NCBI GenBank assembly: GCA_900100325.1
Contig: LT629697.1
Coordinates: 2,291,423-2,355,422, forward strand
Reading direction: 5' to 3'
Source: Frankineae bacterium MT45
GTDB lineage: Bacteria; Actinomycetota; Actinomycetes; Mycobacteriales; Jatrophihabitantaceae
Length of the DNA stretch: 64,000 nucleotides
Position 1 is the first letter of the stretch; the number at the start of each line of letters is the position of its first letter. The position numbers and the translations under genes are program-made. The notes under the pieces were generated by a model, which was given only the letters and a program-made list of their open reading frames with translations, was not told the origin of the DNA and searched no databases. Below, in pieces: positions 8,650-22,249 of this stretch.

Positions 8650-11226
8650 CTGACACCTGAAGCGGTAACCGGATCTGCTCTGCCCGACACCGAGACGGTT
8701 GCTCCCGTCGGGCCATCGAGCCGTGCCGCCTCAGCTGCGCCTGCACCCTCACTACCCGCCGCAGCTCCGCCCGCCTCCGCTGCGCCGTCCCCGGCTGCGG
8801 CGCCAGCCGGGCCCGGAGCGCCCTCTGTACCCGCTGCACCCTCCCCAGCCCCGGCCGCCGCGCCAAAGGCGCCGACGGAGCCAACCGAAAGCGCAGGATT
8901 GGCCCGTAGCGGATCGGCGCGGATGGCGGCGCCCAAGAACGCCGGATCGAAGACCTCGGACGCCCCGCAGTACCGGCGGCGAGTACGTGATCGCCTGGCC
9001 CGGCGACTGGTCGCCGCGCCCCGCCAGTCGACGGTTAAGCCGGTTCTCGAGCCGCTGCTGGCGATCCACCAGAACGCCCACCCCAAGGTTGACGCCCGCC
9101 TCCTGCAGCGCGGCTATGACCTGGCCGAGGAGCGTCACCGGGGGCAGTTGCGCAAGAGCGGCGACCCCTACATCACCCACCCGCTGGCCGTGGCCACCAT
9201 CCTCGCTGAACTCGGTATGGATACGACCACCCTGGTCGCGGCGTTGCTGCATGACACGGTCGAGGACACCCGGACCTCGCTGGCCGAGATCACCTCGGAG
9301 TTCGGTGCCGACGTAGCGCACCTGGTCGATGGCGTAACCAAGCTCGACAAGGTGAAGTTCGGTGACGCGGCCGAGGCGGAGACGATCCGCAAGATGATCG
9401 TCGCGATGGCCCGCGACCCCCGCGTGCTGGTGATCAAGCTCGCCGACCGACTGCACAACATGCGTACGCTGCGCTTCCTGCCGCCGGCCAAGCAGGAGCG
9501 CAAGGCCCGTGAAACATTGGAGGTTCTCGCTCCGCTCGCCCATCGCCTGGGTATGAACACGGTCAAGTGGGAGCTTGAGGACCTTGCCTTCGCCACGCTG
9601 TACCCGAAGCGCTACGACGAGATCGTGCGGCTCGTCGCCGACCGTGCACCCTCCCGGGACACCTACCTTCATGAGGTCATCGACCGCGTCAGCAATGACC
9701 TCAAAGAGGGTGCCATCCGGGCCGCCATCACCGGCCGGCCGAAGCACTACTACTCGATCTACCAGAAGATGATCGTCCGGGGCCGGGATTTCACCGACAT
9801 CTACGACCTGGTCGGGATTCGGGTCCTCGTCGACACCGAGCGAGACTGTTACGCAACTCTCGGGGTAATCCACGCGAACTGGCAGCCGGTACCGGGCCGG
9901 TTCAAGGACTACATCGCGATGCCCAAGTTCAACATGTACCAGTCGCTGCACACGACGGTAATCGGACCGGGCGGAAAGCCGGTGGAGCTGCAGATACGGA
10001 CCCACGCCATGCACCGCACGGCTGAGTACGGCATTGCCGCGCACTGGAAGTACAAGGAAATCAAGAACGTTTCGGCCGCCGAGCCCTCCGCCGTCTCCGA
10101 CGAGATGGGATGGCTGCGGCAGCTGCTGGACTGGCAGCGCGAGACGCAGGAGCCCGACGAGTTCCTCGATTCGCTGCGGTATGACCTCGGTGCCAACGAG
10201 GTGTACGTCTTCACACCGAAGGGTGAGGTGGTGGCGCTGCCGGCCGGCTCGACGCCGGTCGACTTCGCCTACGCCGTTCACACCGAGGTCGGGCACCGCT
10301 GTATCGGGGCGCGGGTCAACGGCAAACTGGTCGCCCTCGAAGGCGAGCTCGACAACGGCGACACCGTCGAGATCTTCACGTCAAAGGCTGAGAACGCCGG
10401 GCCGTCGCGGGACTGGATGGCCTTCGTCCGGTCGCCCCGGGCCAAGACGAAGATCCGGCAGTGGTTCGCCCGTGAGCGTCGCGAGGACGCGGTTGAGGCC
10501 GGCAAGACCTCCCTCACCAAGGCGATGCGCAAGGCCGGTCTCCCGATGCAGCGGATGCTGGGCGGGGACGTGCTCCTCACCATCGCCCGCGATCTGCATC
10601 TGGCCGACATCACTGCCCTCTACGCGAACATCGGCGAGGGGCACGTCTCGGCGCAGGCCGTCGTCCAGAAGCTCGTCGCCCAGTTGGGTGGGCTGGAGGG
10701 GGCCGTCGAGGACCTCGCCGAGACCGCTCGTCCGTCGATGGATCCGCCGGGCACGTCGATCAAGCGCTCCTCCGGGGACGCCGGTGTGGTCGTCAAGGGT
10801 GTCACCGACGTCTGGGTAAAGCTGGCCCGCTGCTGCACGCCGGTTCCGGGCGACGCGATCATGGGATTCGTCACCCGGGGCGGGGGAGTCTCGGTGCACC
10901 GCCTGGCCTGTACCAACGCCGCGGTGCTGCTGGAGCAGCAGGATCGCAACGTCGAGGTCGAGTGGGCCCCGTCGTCTGAGTCCGTCTTCGTCGTCTCGAT
11001 TCAGGTCGAGGCGCTCGACCGCCACCGCCTGCTCTCGGACGTCAGCCGGGTCCTCTCCGACGAGAGGGTAAACATCCTCTCCGCATCGGTGAGCACCAAC
11101 CGCGACCGGGTCGCGGTCAGCAAGTTCACCTTCGAACTCGGCGAGGCGAAGCACCTCGGGCACCTGCTACGGACGATCCGCAACGTCGACGGCGTCTACG
11201 ACGTCTACCGGGTCCACTCGAACTAG
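8650..11226 (+). CDS. relA: Bifunctional (p)ppGpp synthetase/hydrolase RelA/SpoT (Rel), probable CTG start
   Basis: Makes and degrades (p)ppGpp in the stringent response. Domains in order: an Ala/Pro-rich N-terminal extension (about 1-105); an HD hydrolase domain with LLHDTVEDT; a synthetase domain with [12 protein letters not shown] and [11 protein letters not shown] starting VYVFTPKG; a zinc-finger-like region with [10 protein letters not shown]; and a C-terminal ACT domain. There is no ATG, GTG or TTG in frame between the TAG at 8614 and a TTG at 8899. A CTG at 8650 has a perfect AAGGAG 6 nt upstream, giving 858 aa. Starting at TTG 8899 gives 775 aa and keeps all enzymatic domains. Apt lies upstream. 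Confidence 0.93.
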   Translation: MTPEAVTGSALPDTETVAPVGPSSRAASAAPAPSLPAAAPPASAAPSPAAAPAGPGAPSVPAAPSPAPAAAPKAPTEPTESAGLARSGSARMAAPKNAGSKTSDAPQYRRRVRDRLARRLVAAPRQSTVKPVLEPLLAIHQNAHPKVDARLLQRGYDLAEERHRGQLRKSGDPYITHPLAVATILAELGMDTTTLVAALLHDTVEDTRTSLAEITSEFGADVAHLVDGVTKLDKVKFGDAAEAETIRKMIVAMARDPRVLVIKLADRLHNMRTLRFLPPAKQERKARETLEVLAPLAHRLGMNTVKWELEDLAFATLYPKRYDEIVRLVADRAPSRDTYLHEVIDRVSNDLKEGAIRAAITGRPKHYYSIYQKMIVRGRDFTDIYDLVGIRVLVDTERDCYATLGVIHANWQPVPGRFKDYIAMPKFNMYQSLHTTVIGPGGKPVELQIRTHAMHRTAEYGIAAHWKYKEIKNVSAAEPSAVSDEMGWLRQLLDWQRETQEPDEFLDSLRYDLGANEVYVFTPKGEVVALPAGSTPVDFAYAVHTEVGHRCIGARVNGKLVALEGELDNGDTVEIFTSKAENAGPSRDWMAFVRSPRAKTKIRQWFARERREDAVEAGKTSLTKAMRKAGLPMQRMLGGDVLLTIARDLHLADITALYANIGEGHVSAQAVVQKLVAQLGGLEGAVEDLAETARPSMDPPGTSIKRSSGDAGVVVKGVTDVWVKLARCCTPVPGDAIMGFVTRGGGVSVHRLACTNAAVLLEQQDRNVEVEWAPSSESVFVVSIQVEALDRHRLLSDVSRVLSDERVNILSASVSTNRDRVAVSKFTFELGEAKHLGHLLRTIRNVDGVYDVYRVHSN

Positions 11227-11264
11227 CTCCCTGCGGCGGCTAATTCTCCGCACCGACTGGCCCG

Positions 11265-11290
11265 CCCCGCGCCAGACCGTAGCCGCGGGG
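11265..11290. terminator. Candidate bidirectional terminator between convergent rel and cyclophilin genes
   Basis: CCCCGCG at 11265-11271 pairs with CGCGGGG at 11284-11290 around a 12-nt loop. It lies in the 78-bp gap between two convergent genes. No T-run is present. Confidence 0.4.
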
Positions 11291-11304
11291 TGTCGACGTC
11301 CCGA

Positions 11305-12150
11305 CTAGCTGACGGTGACTGTCTTGATCGTCACCGGCAGCTTCGGTGAGCCGTCGGTGCTGCCGTCCTTCACGCCACCCGCGGCGATCTTCTGGAGCAC
11401 GTCCAGGCCCGTGGTGACCTTGCCGAAGACCGTGTACTGCAGCGCGCCGAGGTTCTGCGCCAGGTCCGGTGAGTCCTTGTAGACGAAGAAGAACTGGCTG
11501 CCGCCGCTGTGCGCGGTCGAGGTGCGGGCCATCGAGAGGGTTCCGGCCGGGTAGGTCTCCTTGCCGGTTGCCTCGTCAGGGATGGTGTAGCCCGGTCCGC
11601 CCGAACCGCTGCCGGTCGGGTCACCGCACTGCAGGACGTAGATGCCGCTCGTCACCAGGCGGTGGCACGGGGTGTTGTCGTAGTACTTCTGCTTGGCCAG
11701 CGACAGGAAGCTCTCCACGGTGCACGGCGCGAGCGCCCGGTCGACGGTCATCGCGATGACGCCTTGTGACGTGTTCATGGTGACCTTGGCCGTGCCGCTG
11801 ACCGGGTTTCCGGTGAGCGGGGGGAGAGTTACCGGCTTGGCGGCGGCGCTTCCGTCCTTGGTGAAGTCGCAGTCGCCGGGCGTGGTCGGCGTCGTCGACG
11901 CCGCGCTGGTCGGAGCCGCGCTGGTCGGAGCGGACGTGCCGCTCGCCGCGGCGGCGGTGCTCTTCTTGTTGTCGCTGTTGTGCTCAGCAATGGCGATTCC
12001 GAGCACCAGCAGGAGCACGACGAAGATCGAGCCGCCGATCGAGACGATGAGCATCTGCCCCCGCTTGTGGGACTGCTGCCGCTGACGCTGCGCCAACTGC
12101 TGCTCGAGCTGACGCTTGGCAGCCTCTCGACGCTGATTGTTCGTCGCCAC
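11305..12150 (-). CDS. Membrane-anchored cyclophilin-type peptidyl-prolyl cis-trans isomerase
   Basis: A 281-aa protein with a basic, Gln-rich cytosolic N-terminus (1-33), one transmembrane helix (about 34-56), a Thr/Ala/Pro/Ser linker and a C-terminal cyclophilin domain (about 115-281). Recognisable cyclophilin segments are the CHRLVTSGIYVLQCGDPTG region, SMARTSTAHSGGSQFFFV and the final VFGKVTTGLDVL. It probably assists folding outside the membrane. The GTG at 12150 is preceded by GGAAGGA. The neighbourhood of rel, cyclophilin, metallo-hydrolase and hisS matches other actinobacteria such as mycobacteria. Confidence 0.93.
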   Translation of the reverse strand: MATNNQRREAAKRQLEQQLAQRQRQQSHKRGQMLIVSIGGSIFVVLLLVLGIAIAEHNSDNKKSTAAAASGTSAPTSAAPTSAASTTPTTPGDCDFTKDGSAAAKPVTLPPLTGNPVSGTAKVTMNTSQGVIAMTVDRALAPCTVESFLSLAKQKYYDNTPCHRLVTSGIYVLQCGDPTGSGSGGPGYTIPDEATGKETYPAGTLSMARTSTAHSGGSQFFFVYKDSPDLAQNLGALQYTVFGKVTTGLDVLQKIAAGGVKDGSTDGSPKLPVTIKTVTVS

Positions 12151-12314
12151 GACGGATCCTTCCCACAGAATGAAGTTCTGCGAAAGTGTACGTAATGCGA
12201 CTGTGGCCGGTGTCGTTGGCCGGGCTCGCGGGGCTGTGCGTACGCAATGTGTGTGGTGGCGCTGGGTAGGCTGGCCTCAATCATCACGTCAGCCACTGTC
12301 GAAAGTTGCACACT

Positions 12315-12983
12315 GTGCTCATCGCGGGATTCCCGTCGGCCTACACCGGGACGAACTGCTATGTCCTCGCCTCAGCGGACGGCGAGCAGTGCGTCATCGT
12401 CGATCCCGGCATCGAAGTCGTCAAGGAGTTGGACGAGGTCATCGCCGAACACCGGCTCCACCCGGCGGCGGTGATCCTGACCCACGGGCACTTCGACCAC
12501 AGCTTCTCGGTCTTTCCGGTCTGCCAGGCCCGTGACGTCCCCGCCTACATCCACCCCGGTGACCGCGACCAGCTCAAAGACCCGTGGACCGGGGTCGGGA
12601 TGCAGCCGGGTACACCGCTCTTCGGGCAACTCAGCTTCGCTGAACCGGACGACGTTCGTGAACTGGGCGACGGGGCCACCCTCGAGCTGGCCGGGCTCAG
12701 CTTCGGGGTGCGTCACACGCCCGGCCACACGGCTGGATCGGTGATCTTCACCCTCGGTGACGAGCGCGAAGGCGACGTGCTGCTCAGCGGCGACGTCCTC
12801 TTCCGGGACAGCATCGGCCGCGTCGACCTGCCGGGCGGCTCGATGGAGGCGATGACCGCCTCGCTGCGCGACGTCATCCTGCCGATGGACGATGCCGTCA
12901 CCGTCTTTCCCGGGCACGGTCCGAGCACCACCATCGGCCGCGAACGGGTCGCCAACCCGTATCTGACGGGCCTGATCGGATGA
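12315..12983 (+). CDS. Metallo-beta-lactamase-fold hydrolase (glyoxalase II-like)
   Basis: A 222-aa single-domain hydrolase with the metal-binding motif THGHFDHS (HxHxDH) at about 57-64. HTPGHTAGS and [14 protein letters not shown] provide further ligands, and a late PGHGPSTT supplies the final His. This pattern matches glyoxalase II-like proteins, which hydrolyse thioesters; the substrate is not known. I prefer the GTG at 12315 because related proteins begin MLIxGFP; a TTG at 12306 would add three residues. The stop overlaps hisS by 4 nt. Confidence 0.88.
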   Translation: MLIAGFPSAYTGTNCYVLASADGEQCVIVDPGIEVVKELDEVIAEHRLHPAAVILTHGHFDHSFSVFPVCQARDVPAYIHPGDRDQLKDPWTGVGMQPGTPLFGQLSFAEPDDVRELGDGATLELAGLSFGVRHTPGHTAGSVIFTLGDEREGDVLLSGDVLFRDSIGRVDLPGGSMEAMTASLRDVILPMDDAVTVFPGHGPSTTIGRERVANPYLTGLIG

Positions 12984-14239
12984 GCATCGTCAACGCGCCC
13001 AAGGGCGTTCTCGAGTACGTCCCGCCGGAGTCAGCGGCATTCGTCGAGGTCCGGGACAGCCTGCTGGCGGAGCCCGCGCTCGCTGGCTACAGCTACATCG
13101 AGACCCCGGTCTTCGAGCACACCGAACTCTTCGTCCGTGGAGTCGGTGAGTCGACGGACGTGGTGAGCAAGGAGATGTACACGTTTGCCGATCGGGGGGA
13201 TCGCTCCCTCACGCTGCGCCCGGAACTCACCGCCGGAGTGATGCGCTCGGTCATCGAGCACGGCCTGGACCGCGGTCAGCTTCCGGTCAAGGTGGTGACC
13301 AGTGGTCAGTGCTTCCGGGCCGAGCGTCCGCAGGCCGGGCGCGGGCGCGTCTTCAGCCAGGTGAACATCGAGGCGATCGGCGTCGACGACCCGGCGCTGG
13401 ACGCCGAGGTGATCGCACTTGCCGATGCCGGGTTCCGGCGTCTCGGCCTGCGCGACTACCGGTTGGAACTCACCTCGCTGGGTGACGCCGAATGCCGCCC
13501 GCCCTATCGGGAGAAGCTCGTCGCGTTCCTCAACGGCCTGGACCTCGACGAGAACACCCGCCGCCGGGCCGAGATCAACCCGCTGCGGGTGTTGGACGAC
13601 AAGCGCGAATCCGTACAGAAGCAACTCGTCGACGCCCCGCTGATGCTGGACAACCTCTGCCCGGCCTGTGCGGCCCACTTCGCCGACGTCCGCCGGTACC
13701 TGGACGACCTGGGAGTGGCGTACCAGCTGAACCCGCGGTTGGTGCGCGGGCTGGACTACTACACGAAGACCACCTTCGAGTTTGTCCACAACGGGCTCGG
13801 TGCGCAGGCGGCCGTCGGTGGCGGCGGCCGCTACGACGGGCTGATGGAGGAGCTCGGCGGGCAGCCGCTCTCGGGCATCGGCTGGGGCCTGGGTATCGAC
13901 CGCACCCTGCTGGCCTGCCGGGCCGAGCAGCTTCCGGTCGGCACGGCGCCGCGCGTCGAGGCGTATCTGGTGCCGCTGGGCGACGCCGCCCGGGCGGCTG
14001 CGGTGCGTCTGGCCGCCGAGCTACGCGGCGTGGGTGTGCGGGTCGACATCGCCTACGGTGGACGTGCGCTCAAGGGTGCGATGAAGGGCGCCGACCGCTC
14101 CGGCGCCCGCTTCGCCGTCGTCCTCGGTGATCGGGACATCGAGGCGGGCACGGCGCAGGTAAAACAACTCGACAGCGGCGAACAATCGCCCATCGCTCTT
14201 GACCAGATCGCTTTATTTCTTAAGGAGAAACTCTCGTGA
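12980..14239 (+). CDS. hisS: Histidyl-tRNA synthetase
   Basis: Class II synthetase charging tRNA-His. Motif 2 includes [13 protein letters not shown] and the HisRS-specific [15 protein letters not shown] is present. Motif 3 lies around GGGGRYDGL...[10 protein letters not shown]. The C-terminal anticodon-binding domain occupies about 325-419. Length of 419 aa is standard. The ATG overlaps the hydrolase stop (ATGA), and the gene overlaps aspS by 4 nt. Confidence 0.97.
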   Translation: MSIVNAPKGVLEYVPPESAAFVEVRDSLLAEPALAGYSYIETPVFEHTELFVRGVGESTDVVSKEMYTFADRGDRSLTLRPELTAGVMRSVIEHGLDRGQLPVKVVTSGQCFRAERPQAGRGRVFSQVNIEAIGVDDPALDAEVIALADAGFRRLGLRDYRLELTSLGDAECRPPYREKLVAFLNGLDLDENTRRRAEINPLRVLDDKRESVQKQLVDAPLMLDNLCPACAAHFADVRRYLDDLGVAYQLNPRLVRGLDYYTKTTFEFVHNGLGAQAAVGGGGRYDGLMEELGGQPLSGIGWGLGIDRTLLACRAEQLPVGTAPRVEAYLVPLGDAARAAAVRLAAELRGVGVRVDIAYGGRALKGAMKGADRSGARFAVVLGDRDIEAGTAQVKQLDSGEQSPIALDQIALFLKEKLS

Positions 14240-16014
14240 TCCGCACTGCTGGCGCTGGAACACTACGCGCCGCCGACGCTGGCCAGACGGTAACCCTGGC
14301 CGGTTGGGTGGCCCGTCGACGCGATCATGGTGGAGTCGCCTTCATCGATCTGCGTGACGCCTCGGGCGTCGTTCAGGTCGTGATCCGCGAGGACGAACTC
14401 GTCCATGACCTGCGCAGCGAATGGTGTGTGGCGGTCACCGGTGAGGTGCGGGTGCGGCCGGAGGGGAACATCAACCCAGCCATCGGAACCGGCGAGATCG
14501 AGGTCGTGGCCAGTGGCCTGGACGTGCTCAATGAGGCCGGGCCGCTGCCCTTCCCCATCGACGAGCACAGCTCGGTCGGTGAGGAGACGCGGCTGAAGTA
14601 CCGCTACCTCGACTTGCGTCGCGCTGAGCCGGCGGCGGCGCTGCGGCTGCGCAGCCAGGTGAACCGGGCCGCGCGCGAGACGCTCTACAACAACGACTTC
14701 GTCGAGATCGAGACGCCGACGCTGACCCGCTCCACGCCGGAGGGGGCCCGCGACTTCCTGGTGCCGGCGCGCCTGCGCCCGGGCACCTGGTACGCACTCC
14801 CGCAGTCGCCCCAGCTCTTCAAGCAGTTGCTCATGGTGGCCGGTATGGAGCGCTACTTCCAGATCGCCCGCTGCTACCGGGATGAGGACTTCCGGGCCGA
14901 TCGGCAGCCGGAGTTCACCCAGCTCGACATCGAGATGAGCTTCGTCGAGGAGGATGACGTCATCGCCCTGGCCGAGCAGATCCTCACCGCCGTCTGGGCG
15001 CTGATCGGCCATGACATCAAGACGCCGATCCCGCGGATGACCTACGCCGAGGCCATGCGCCGCTACGGTTCGGACAAGCCCGACCTCCGCTTCGAGCTGG
15101 AGCTCGTCGAGCTGACCTCCTACTTCACCGAGACGCCGTTCCGAGTCTTCCAAGCGCCCTACGTGGGCGCCGTCGTCATGCCGGGTGGGGCATCGCAGCC
15201 GCGCAAGCAGCTCGATGCCTGGCAGGAATGGGCCAAGCAGCGCGGGGCTCGCGGGCTGGCCTACGTCCTCATCGGGGAGGACGGCGAACTCGGCGGCCCG
15301 GTCGCGAAGAACCTGTCGGACTCCGAACGGGCCGGCCTGGCCGAGGCGGTGGGGGCGAAACCGGGCGACTGCGTCTTCTTCGCCGCCGGCGCGGCGAAGA
15401 CCTCCCGCGCCCTGCTCGGGGCCGCCCGCCTGGAGATCGCCAAGCGGGGCGGACTCATCGACGAGTCGGCCTGGTCGTTCCTCTGGGTGGTCGATGCGCC
15501 GCTCTTCGAGCCCAGTTCCGACGCCACGGCCAGCGGCGATGTCGCCGTCGGCAGTGGCGCCTGGACCGCCGTCCACCATGCCTTCACCTCGCCGAAGCCG
15601 GACTCGCTCGCGACCTTCGACACCGACCCCGGGTCGGCGCTGGCCTACGCCTACGACATCGTCTGCAATGGCAACGAGATCGGCGGCGGCTCGATCCGAA
15701 TCCATCGCCGGGACGTCCAGGAGCGGGTCTTCGCGGTGATGGGCCTCTCCGAGGCCGAGGCGCAGGAGAAGTTCGGCTTCCTGCTCGACGCCTTTGCCTT
15801 CGGTGCCCCGCCGCACGGTGGTATCGCCTTCGGCTGGGACCGGATCTGTGCGTTGCTGTCGGGTACCGACTCGATCCGCGACGTCATCGCCTTCCCGAAG
15901 AGCGGGGGCGGGGTGGATCCGCTCACCGCGGCACCGGCCGAGATCACCGCGGCCCAGCGCCGAGAAGCCGGCGTAGACGCCCAACCTGCCGAAGCCAAGC
16001 CAGCCCCGGCCTAG
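14236..16014 (+). CDS. aspS: Aspartyl-tRNA synthetase
   Basis: Class IIb synthetase of the bacterial type (592 aa). It has an N-terminal OB anticodon-binding domain ([19 protein letters not shown]) and motif 2 around [23 protein letters not shown] insertion domain follows, then motif 3 near [13 protein letters not shown]. The start is a GTG overlapping the hisS stop, with AAGGAGAAA upstream. Many actinobacteria use a non-discriminating AspRS with GatCAB; that cannot be decided from this window. Confidence 0.96.
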   Translation: MIRTAGAGTLRAADAGQTVTLAGWVARRRDHGGVAFIDLRDASGVVQVVIREDELVHDLRSEWCVAVTGEVRVRPEGNINPAIGTGEIEVVASGLDVLNEAGPLPFPIDEHSSVGEETRLKYRYLDLRRAEPAAALRLRSQVNRAARETLYNNDFVEIETPTLTRSTPEGARDFLVPARLRPGTWYALPQSPQLFKQLLMVAGMERYFQIARCYRDEDFRADRQPEFTQLDIEMSFVEEDDVIALAEQILTAVWALIGHDIKTPIPRMTYAEAMRRYGSDKPDLRFELELVELTSYFTETPFRVFQAPYVGAVVMPGGASQPRKQLDAWQEWAKQRGARGLAYVLIGEDGELGGPVAKNLSDSERAGLAEAVGAKPGDCVFFAAGAAKTSRALLGAARLEIAKRGGLIDESAWSFLWVVDAPLFEPSSDATASGDVAVGSGAWTAVHHAFTSPKPDSLATFDTDPGSALAYAYDIVCNGNEIGGGSIRIHRRDVQERVFAVMGLSEAEAQEKFGFLLDAFAFGAPPHGGIAFGWDRICALLSGTDSIRDVIAFPKSGGGVDPLTAAPAEITAAQRREAGVDAQPAEAKPAPA

Positions 16015-16099
16015 CCAATGGGTATGCCACCGGTCGCGCGTGGAATAGATGACAGCGAGTGGGTGTGTGCGCGACCACACTCTCCGGGGTAACGTCTGC

Positions 16100-16134
16100 G
16101 GAAGATGTATCAGACACTTCAGGAAGATGTGTCA
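16100..16134. repeat. Direct repeat GGAAGATGTRTCA x2 upstream of the acyl-CoA dehydrogenase
   Basis: Copies at 16100-16112 and 16122-16134 have a period of 22 bp, two helical turns. GACAC (16113) and GTGTC (16129) also form an inverted pair. Position 24-58 bp before the start codon suggests a regulator-binding site. Confidence 0.45.
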
Positions 16135-16157
16135 CGACCCGGAGAGGATGATCGGCG

Positions 16158-17327
16158 ATGGATTTCTCGTTCAGCGACGAACAGAAGGCGATTCGACAGA
16201 CCGCGCGCGACTTCATCGCCAAGGAACTGATCACCCGCGAGCCGGAGGCGCTGCGCCGCGAGCGACAGGGCCTCCCCGGACTTGAGATCTCCGAGGTCCG
16301 CGAGCTGCAGCAGCTGGCCAAGAAGTTCGGCTTCTGGGGCGTCTCCACGCCCGAGCAGTACGGGGGCATGGACCTGCCGGCGGTCTCCCAGGCCTTGCTG
16401 GCCACCGAGACCGGTCGCACGTTCATCCCGTTCCGCTTCGGCGGCGAGGCCGACAACATCCTCTATTTTGCGAACGATGAGCAGCGCGACGAGTACCTGA
16501 TCCCGACCATCGAGGGCGAGAAGCTCTCCTGCTTCGCCATCACCGAACCCGGCGCCGGGTCGGATGCGGCCAACATCAAGACCAGCGCCAAGCGGGACGG
16601 CGACGACTGGATCATCAACGGCGAGAAGACTTTCATCACCGGTGGCAACGACGCCGACTTCGCCATCGTCATCGCCGTGACCGACCCGGGGAAGGGCGCG
16701 CACGGCGGCGCGACGGCGTTTCTGGTCGACCGGGAGATGGGGTGGACCTCCCACTTCATCCAGACGATGGGGGAGGGCGGACCGGCGTCGCTGGTCTTCG
16801 ACGACGTGCGAGTGCCGGCCCGAAACATCCTCGGTGAGCCCGGACAGGGTTTCGAACTCGGCATGAAGTGGATCGGCAAGGGGCGCTACATCATCCCGGC
16901 CCGCGCCCTCGGTGCCGCCGAGCGACTGCTGCAGATGGGGATCGAGTACGCCAACACCCGCGAAACCTTCGGTAAGAAGATCGGGACCAACCAGGCGATC
17001 CAGTGGATGATCGCCGACGCCGAGGTCGAACTGGAGGCCGCTCGCTGGCTGGTGATGCATGCCGCCTGGACCGTTGACCAGGGACGCGATGCGCGCCATG
17101 CGTCGTCGATGGCCAAGCTCTACGGCGCAACGATGGCCAACGACGTGGTCGACAAGGTGATGCAGATCCACGGCGGCATGGGCTACACCCGCGAGCTGCC
17201 GATCGAGCGCTGGTACCGGGAGGCCCGGCTCTGGCGAATCTTCGAGGGGACCGATGAGATGCAGCGGTTGATCATCTCGCGTGACCTGCTCCGTGGGTAC
17301 ACGAAGGTCGGCGGTCACCTCGGCTGA
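16158..17327 (+). CDS. Acyl-CoA dehydrogenase
   Basis: FAD-dependent alpha,beta-dehydrogenation of acyl-CoA. Its 389 aa fit the family. The N-terminal helical domain is followed by FAITEPGAGSDAA and GEKTFITGG (flavin- and substrate-binding strands). A C-terminal helical domain contains IHGGMGYTRELPIERWYR and IFEGTDEMQR; the glutamate of FEGT lies at the catalytic-base position of medium-chain dehydrogenases. Substrate chain length cannot be read from sequence. The ATG at 16158 is preceded by GGAGAGGATGA, and a repeated candidate operator lies upstream. Confidence 0.92.
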   Translation: MDFSFSDEQKAIRQTARDFIAKELITREPEALRRERQGLPGLEISEVRELQQLAKKFGFWGVSTPEQYGGMDLPAVSQALLATETGRTFIPFRFGGEADNILYFANDEQRDEYLIPTIEGEKLSCFAITEPGAGSDAANIKTSAKRDGDDWIINGEKTFITGGNDADFAIVIAVTDPGKGAHGGATAFLVDREMGWTSHFIQTMGEGGPASLVFDDVRVPARNILGEPGQGFELGMKWIGKGRYIIPARALGAAERLLQMGIEYANTRETFGKKIGTNQAIQWMIADAEVELEAARWLVMHAAWTVDQGRDARHASSMAKLYGATMANDVVDKVMQIHGGMGYTRELPIERWYREARLWRIFEGTDEMQRLIISRDLLRGYTKVGGHLG

Positions 17328-17396
17328 CCGGATCGGCGGGCGAATCCGCGTCGCCGTCGTGGGATTGCTGTCACCCCGCGGTCCTAAGCTTGCCCC

Positions 17397-18761
17397 ATGA
17401 CGCTCTTCGAGACCCCCGGCGGTGAAGCTGCCTCCACGGGGTATGGCGACGCGTCGAACGGCGGGTTCACCGGGGCTGATCCGCGGGCGCCACTCGCGGC
17501 GCGGATGCGCCCCCGGAGCCTGGACGAGGTTCTCGGGCAGGAGCATCTGCTCAGCGCCGGCTCGCCGCTGCGGCGGCTGGTCGAGGGGGATGCGCCGATG
17601 TCGTTGATCCTCTTCGGACCGCCAGGCAGCGGCAAGACGACGCTGGCCCAGATCGTCTCGAGCTCCACCAACCGTCGATTCGTCCAGCTCTCGGCTCTGA
17701 ACGCCGGCGTCAAGGATGTCCGGGCGGTCATCGAACGAGCCCGTCACGACCTGAGCATGAACTCGCATCAGACGGTGCTCTTCATCGATGAGATCCATCG
17801 CTTCTCCAAGACCCAACAGGATTCGCTGCTCGGCGCGGTCGAGGCCCGCGTCATCACCCTGGTCGCGGCCACCACCGAGAACCCCTTCTTCTCGATCGTC
17901 TCCCCACTGCTCTCGCGCAGCCTGCTGCTGAACCTGCAGCCGCTCACCGAGGAGCACATCGCCGAACTGGTGCGGCGCGCGCTGGTCGACGAACGCGGGC
18001 TCGGCGGCACGGTCGGCATCGACGACGACGCCCTGGCCCACCTCCTGCGGATGTCCGATGGGGACGCCCGCCGCGCGCTCACCGCGCTGGAGGCGGCCGC
18101 CGGCAGCGCGGTGGCGAGTGGTCTGGAGAGCATCGACCTGGCCACCCTGGAGAAGGCCGTCGACACCGCTGCCGTGCGCTACGACCGGGACGGTGACCAG
18201 CACTACGACGTCATCAGTGCCTTCATCAAATCGATCCGCGGCTCGGATGTCGATGCGGCGCTGCACTACCTGGCTCGCATGATCGAGGCCGGCGAGGACG
18301 CCCGCTTCATCGCCCGCCGGCTGGTGGTGCACGCCAGCGAGGACGTAGGGCTGGCTGATCCGACGGCGATCCTGGTCGCGACGGCGGCCGCGCAGGCGGT
18401 GCAGCTGATCGGAATGCCCGAGGCCCGGATCAACCTGGCCCAGGCCACAATGCATCTTGCGCTGGCTCCGAAGTCCAACGCGGTCGTCCGGGCGATCGAC
18501 GAGGCACTGCGCGACGTCAAGCAGGGCCTCGGCGGCGCGGTGCCCCCAGCGCTACGGGATGGGCACTATCCGGGTGCGGCCAAGTTGGGGCACGCGGCGA
18601 CCTACCGGTACCCGCACAGCGAGCCCGAAGGCGTGCTGGCCCAGCAGTACCCGCCGGACGAACTCGTCGGCCGCGACTACTTCCACCCCACCTCACGCGG
18701 CGCGGAACGGCAGTTGCAGGAGCGGGTCGCGAGGCTTCGCGCCGTGATACGAAACGAGTGA
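17397..18761 (+). CDS. rarA: Replication-associated recombination protein RarA (MgsA)
   Basis: AAA+ ATPase of the clamp-loader family that acts at stalled replication forks. Walker [11 protein letters not shown] is at about 64-73, Walker [10 protein letters not shown] at about 127-135, and sensor 1 is in AATTENPFF. The C-terminal MgsA-type domain includes [12 protein letters not shown] and the conserved HYPGA...YRYPHS tail. Length 454 aa. There is little Shine-Dalgarno signal before the ATG at 17397, so a leaderless transcript is possible. Confidence 0.95.
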   Translation: MTLFETPGGEAASTGYGDASNGGFTGADPRAPLAARMRPRSLDEVLGQEHLLSAGSPLRRLVEGDAPMSLILFGPPGSGKTTLAQIVSSSTNRRFVQLSALNAGVKDVRAVIERARHDLSMNSHQTVLFIDEIHRFSKTQQDSLLGAVEARVITLVAATTENPFFSIVSPLLSRSLLLNLQPLTEEHIAELVRRALVDERGLGGTVGIDDDALAHLLRMSDGDARRALTALEAAAGSAVASGLESIDLATLEKAVDTAAVRYDRDGDQHYDVISAFIKSIRGSDVDAALHYLARMIEAGEDARFIARRLVVHASEDVGLADPTAILVATAAAQAVQLIGMPEARINLAQATMHLALAPKSNAVVRAIDEALRDVKQGLGGAVPPALRDGHYPGAAKLGHAATYRYPHSEPEGVLAQQYPPDELVGRDYFHPTSRGAERQLQERVARLRAVIRNE

Positions 18762-18842
18762 GCGAAAACCGGTCGGCCGCCGACCGGTAGGGTCTTTTGG
18801 GTTGAGCACATCGGATCGGCAATATCGACTTTAGGAGCAAGC

Positions 18843-19256
18843 GTGTCTGCCTCTGGGATCGCGGCATTGGTCAGCGCCGTGGCGTTCTTCTTATTGGTGC
18901 TGTTGCTGGCCATCCCGTTGCTGAAATTGGGGCGCACGCTGGACGAGGCGACCCTGGCGATTCGCAAGACCCACGAGGGCGCGGCGCCGTTGCTGGCCGA
19001 CGCGCAGACGACGCTGGCCGGCGTGAACGCCCAACTCGATCAGGTCGACGGCATCACCAAGGGCGTCAGTTCGATGACGACCAACGCGGCGGCCCTCACC
19101 TCCATCGTCTCCAGCACCGTGGGCAGCCCGCTGATCAAGGTCGCCGCCTTCTCCTACGGTGTGCGCCGCACGGTCACCCAGCGCCGGGACGCCGAACTCA
19201 TCCGGGCTGCCAACCGGCGTCACCGTGCCTCCCGCCGCGAACGGAGGGCTCTGTAG
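18843..19256 (+). CDS. DUF948 single-span membrane protein
   Basis: A 137-aa protein with an N-terminal transmembrane helix (about 5-28). A coiled-coil-like region with regularly spaced Leu/Val/Thr (about 30-85) and a strongly basic tail follow. Gene order and sequence match DUF948 proteins found before alaS in actinobacteria. Function unknown; an envelope-associated role is a guess. GTG start with TAGGAG upstream. It abuts the next gene with no gap. Confidence 0.85.
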   Translation: MSASGIAALVSAVAFFLLVLLLAIPLLKLGRTLDEATLAIRKTHEGAAPLLADAQTTLAGVNAQLDQVDGITKGVSSMTTNAAALTSIVSSTVGSPLIKVAAFSYGVRRTVTQRRDAELIRAANRRHRASRRERRAL

Positions 19257-19555
19257 ATGACTCGACGACTCTTCTGGCTTGCGATGGGCATCACCATCGG
19301 AGCGCTGATCGTGCGCAAGCTCAGCGCCGCCGCCCAGCGGCTCACCCCGCGTGGGCTGGCCGAATCCGTCGGTGCCGGGCTCACCGACCTCTCCCTCTCG
19401 ATCCGTGACTTCGCGGGCGAGGTTCGCGAGGCCATGCACGAACGGGAGGCGGAGCTTCGCGAAGGCACCGGCCTGGACGGGCAGATCGGACGCATCGAAC
19501 CGACCGGATCACTGGTCGTACACCCCGTGATCACCCCGCCGACTGGTGGAGCCCA

Positions 19556-19559
<4 letters not shown>
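19257..19559 (+). CDS. DUF6167 small membrane-associated protein
   Basis: A 100-aa protein with a hydrophobic N-terminus (about 5-20) and an amphipathic, charged middle containing [16 protein letters not shown]. It corresponds to the DUF6167 protein that conserved synteny places between the DUF948 gene and alaS. Function unknown. The ATG follows the previous stop immediately, and its end overlaps the alaS GTG by 4 nt. Confidence 0.8.

Positions 19560-22248
<2,689 letters not shown>

Positions 22249-22249
<1 letters not shown>

Noticed and set aside
8752-10296. 514-codon antisense frame opposite rel
   Set aside because: It lies wholly opposite a conserved gene and is a by-product of third-position GC bias; it has no ribosome site or motif.
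14263-16080. 605-codon antisense frame opposite aspS
   Set aside because: Same situation: high GC keeps the opposite frame open; the product is low-complexity and unlike any known family.
16119-18455. 778-codon antisense frame across the acyl-CoA dehydrogenase and rarA
   Set aside because: It spans two well-supported genes and their gap on the opposite strand; no domain is visible.
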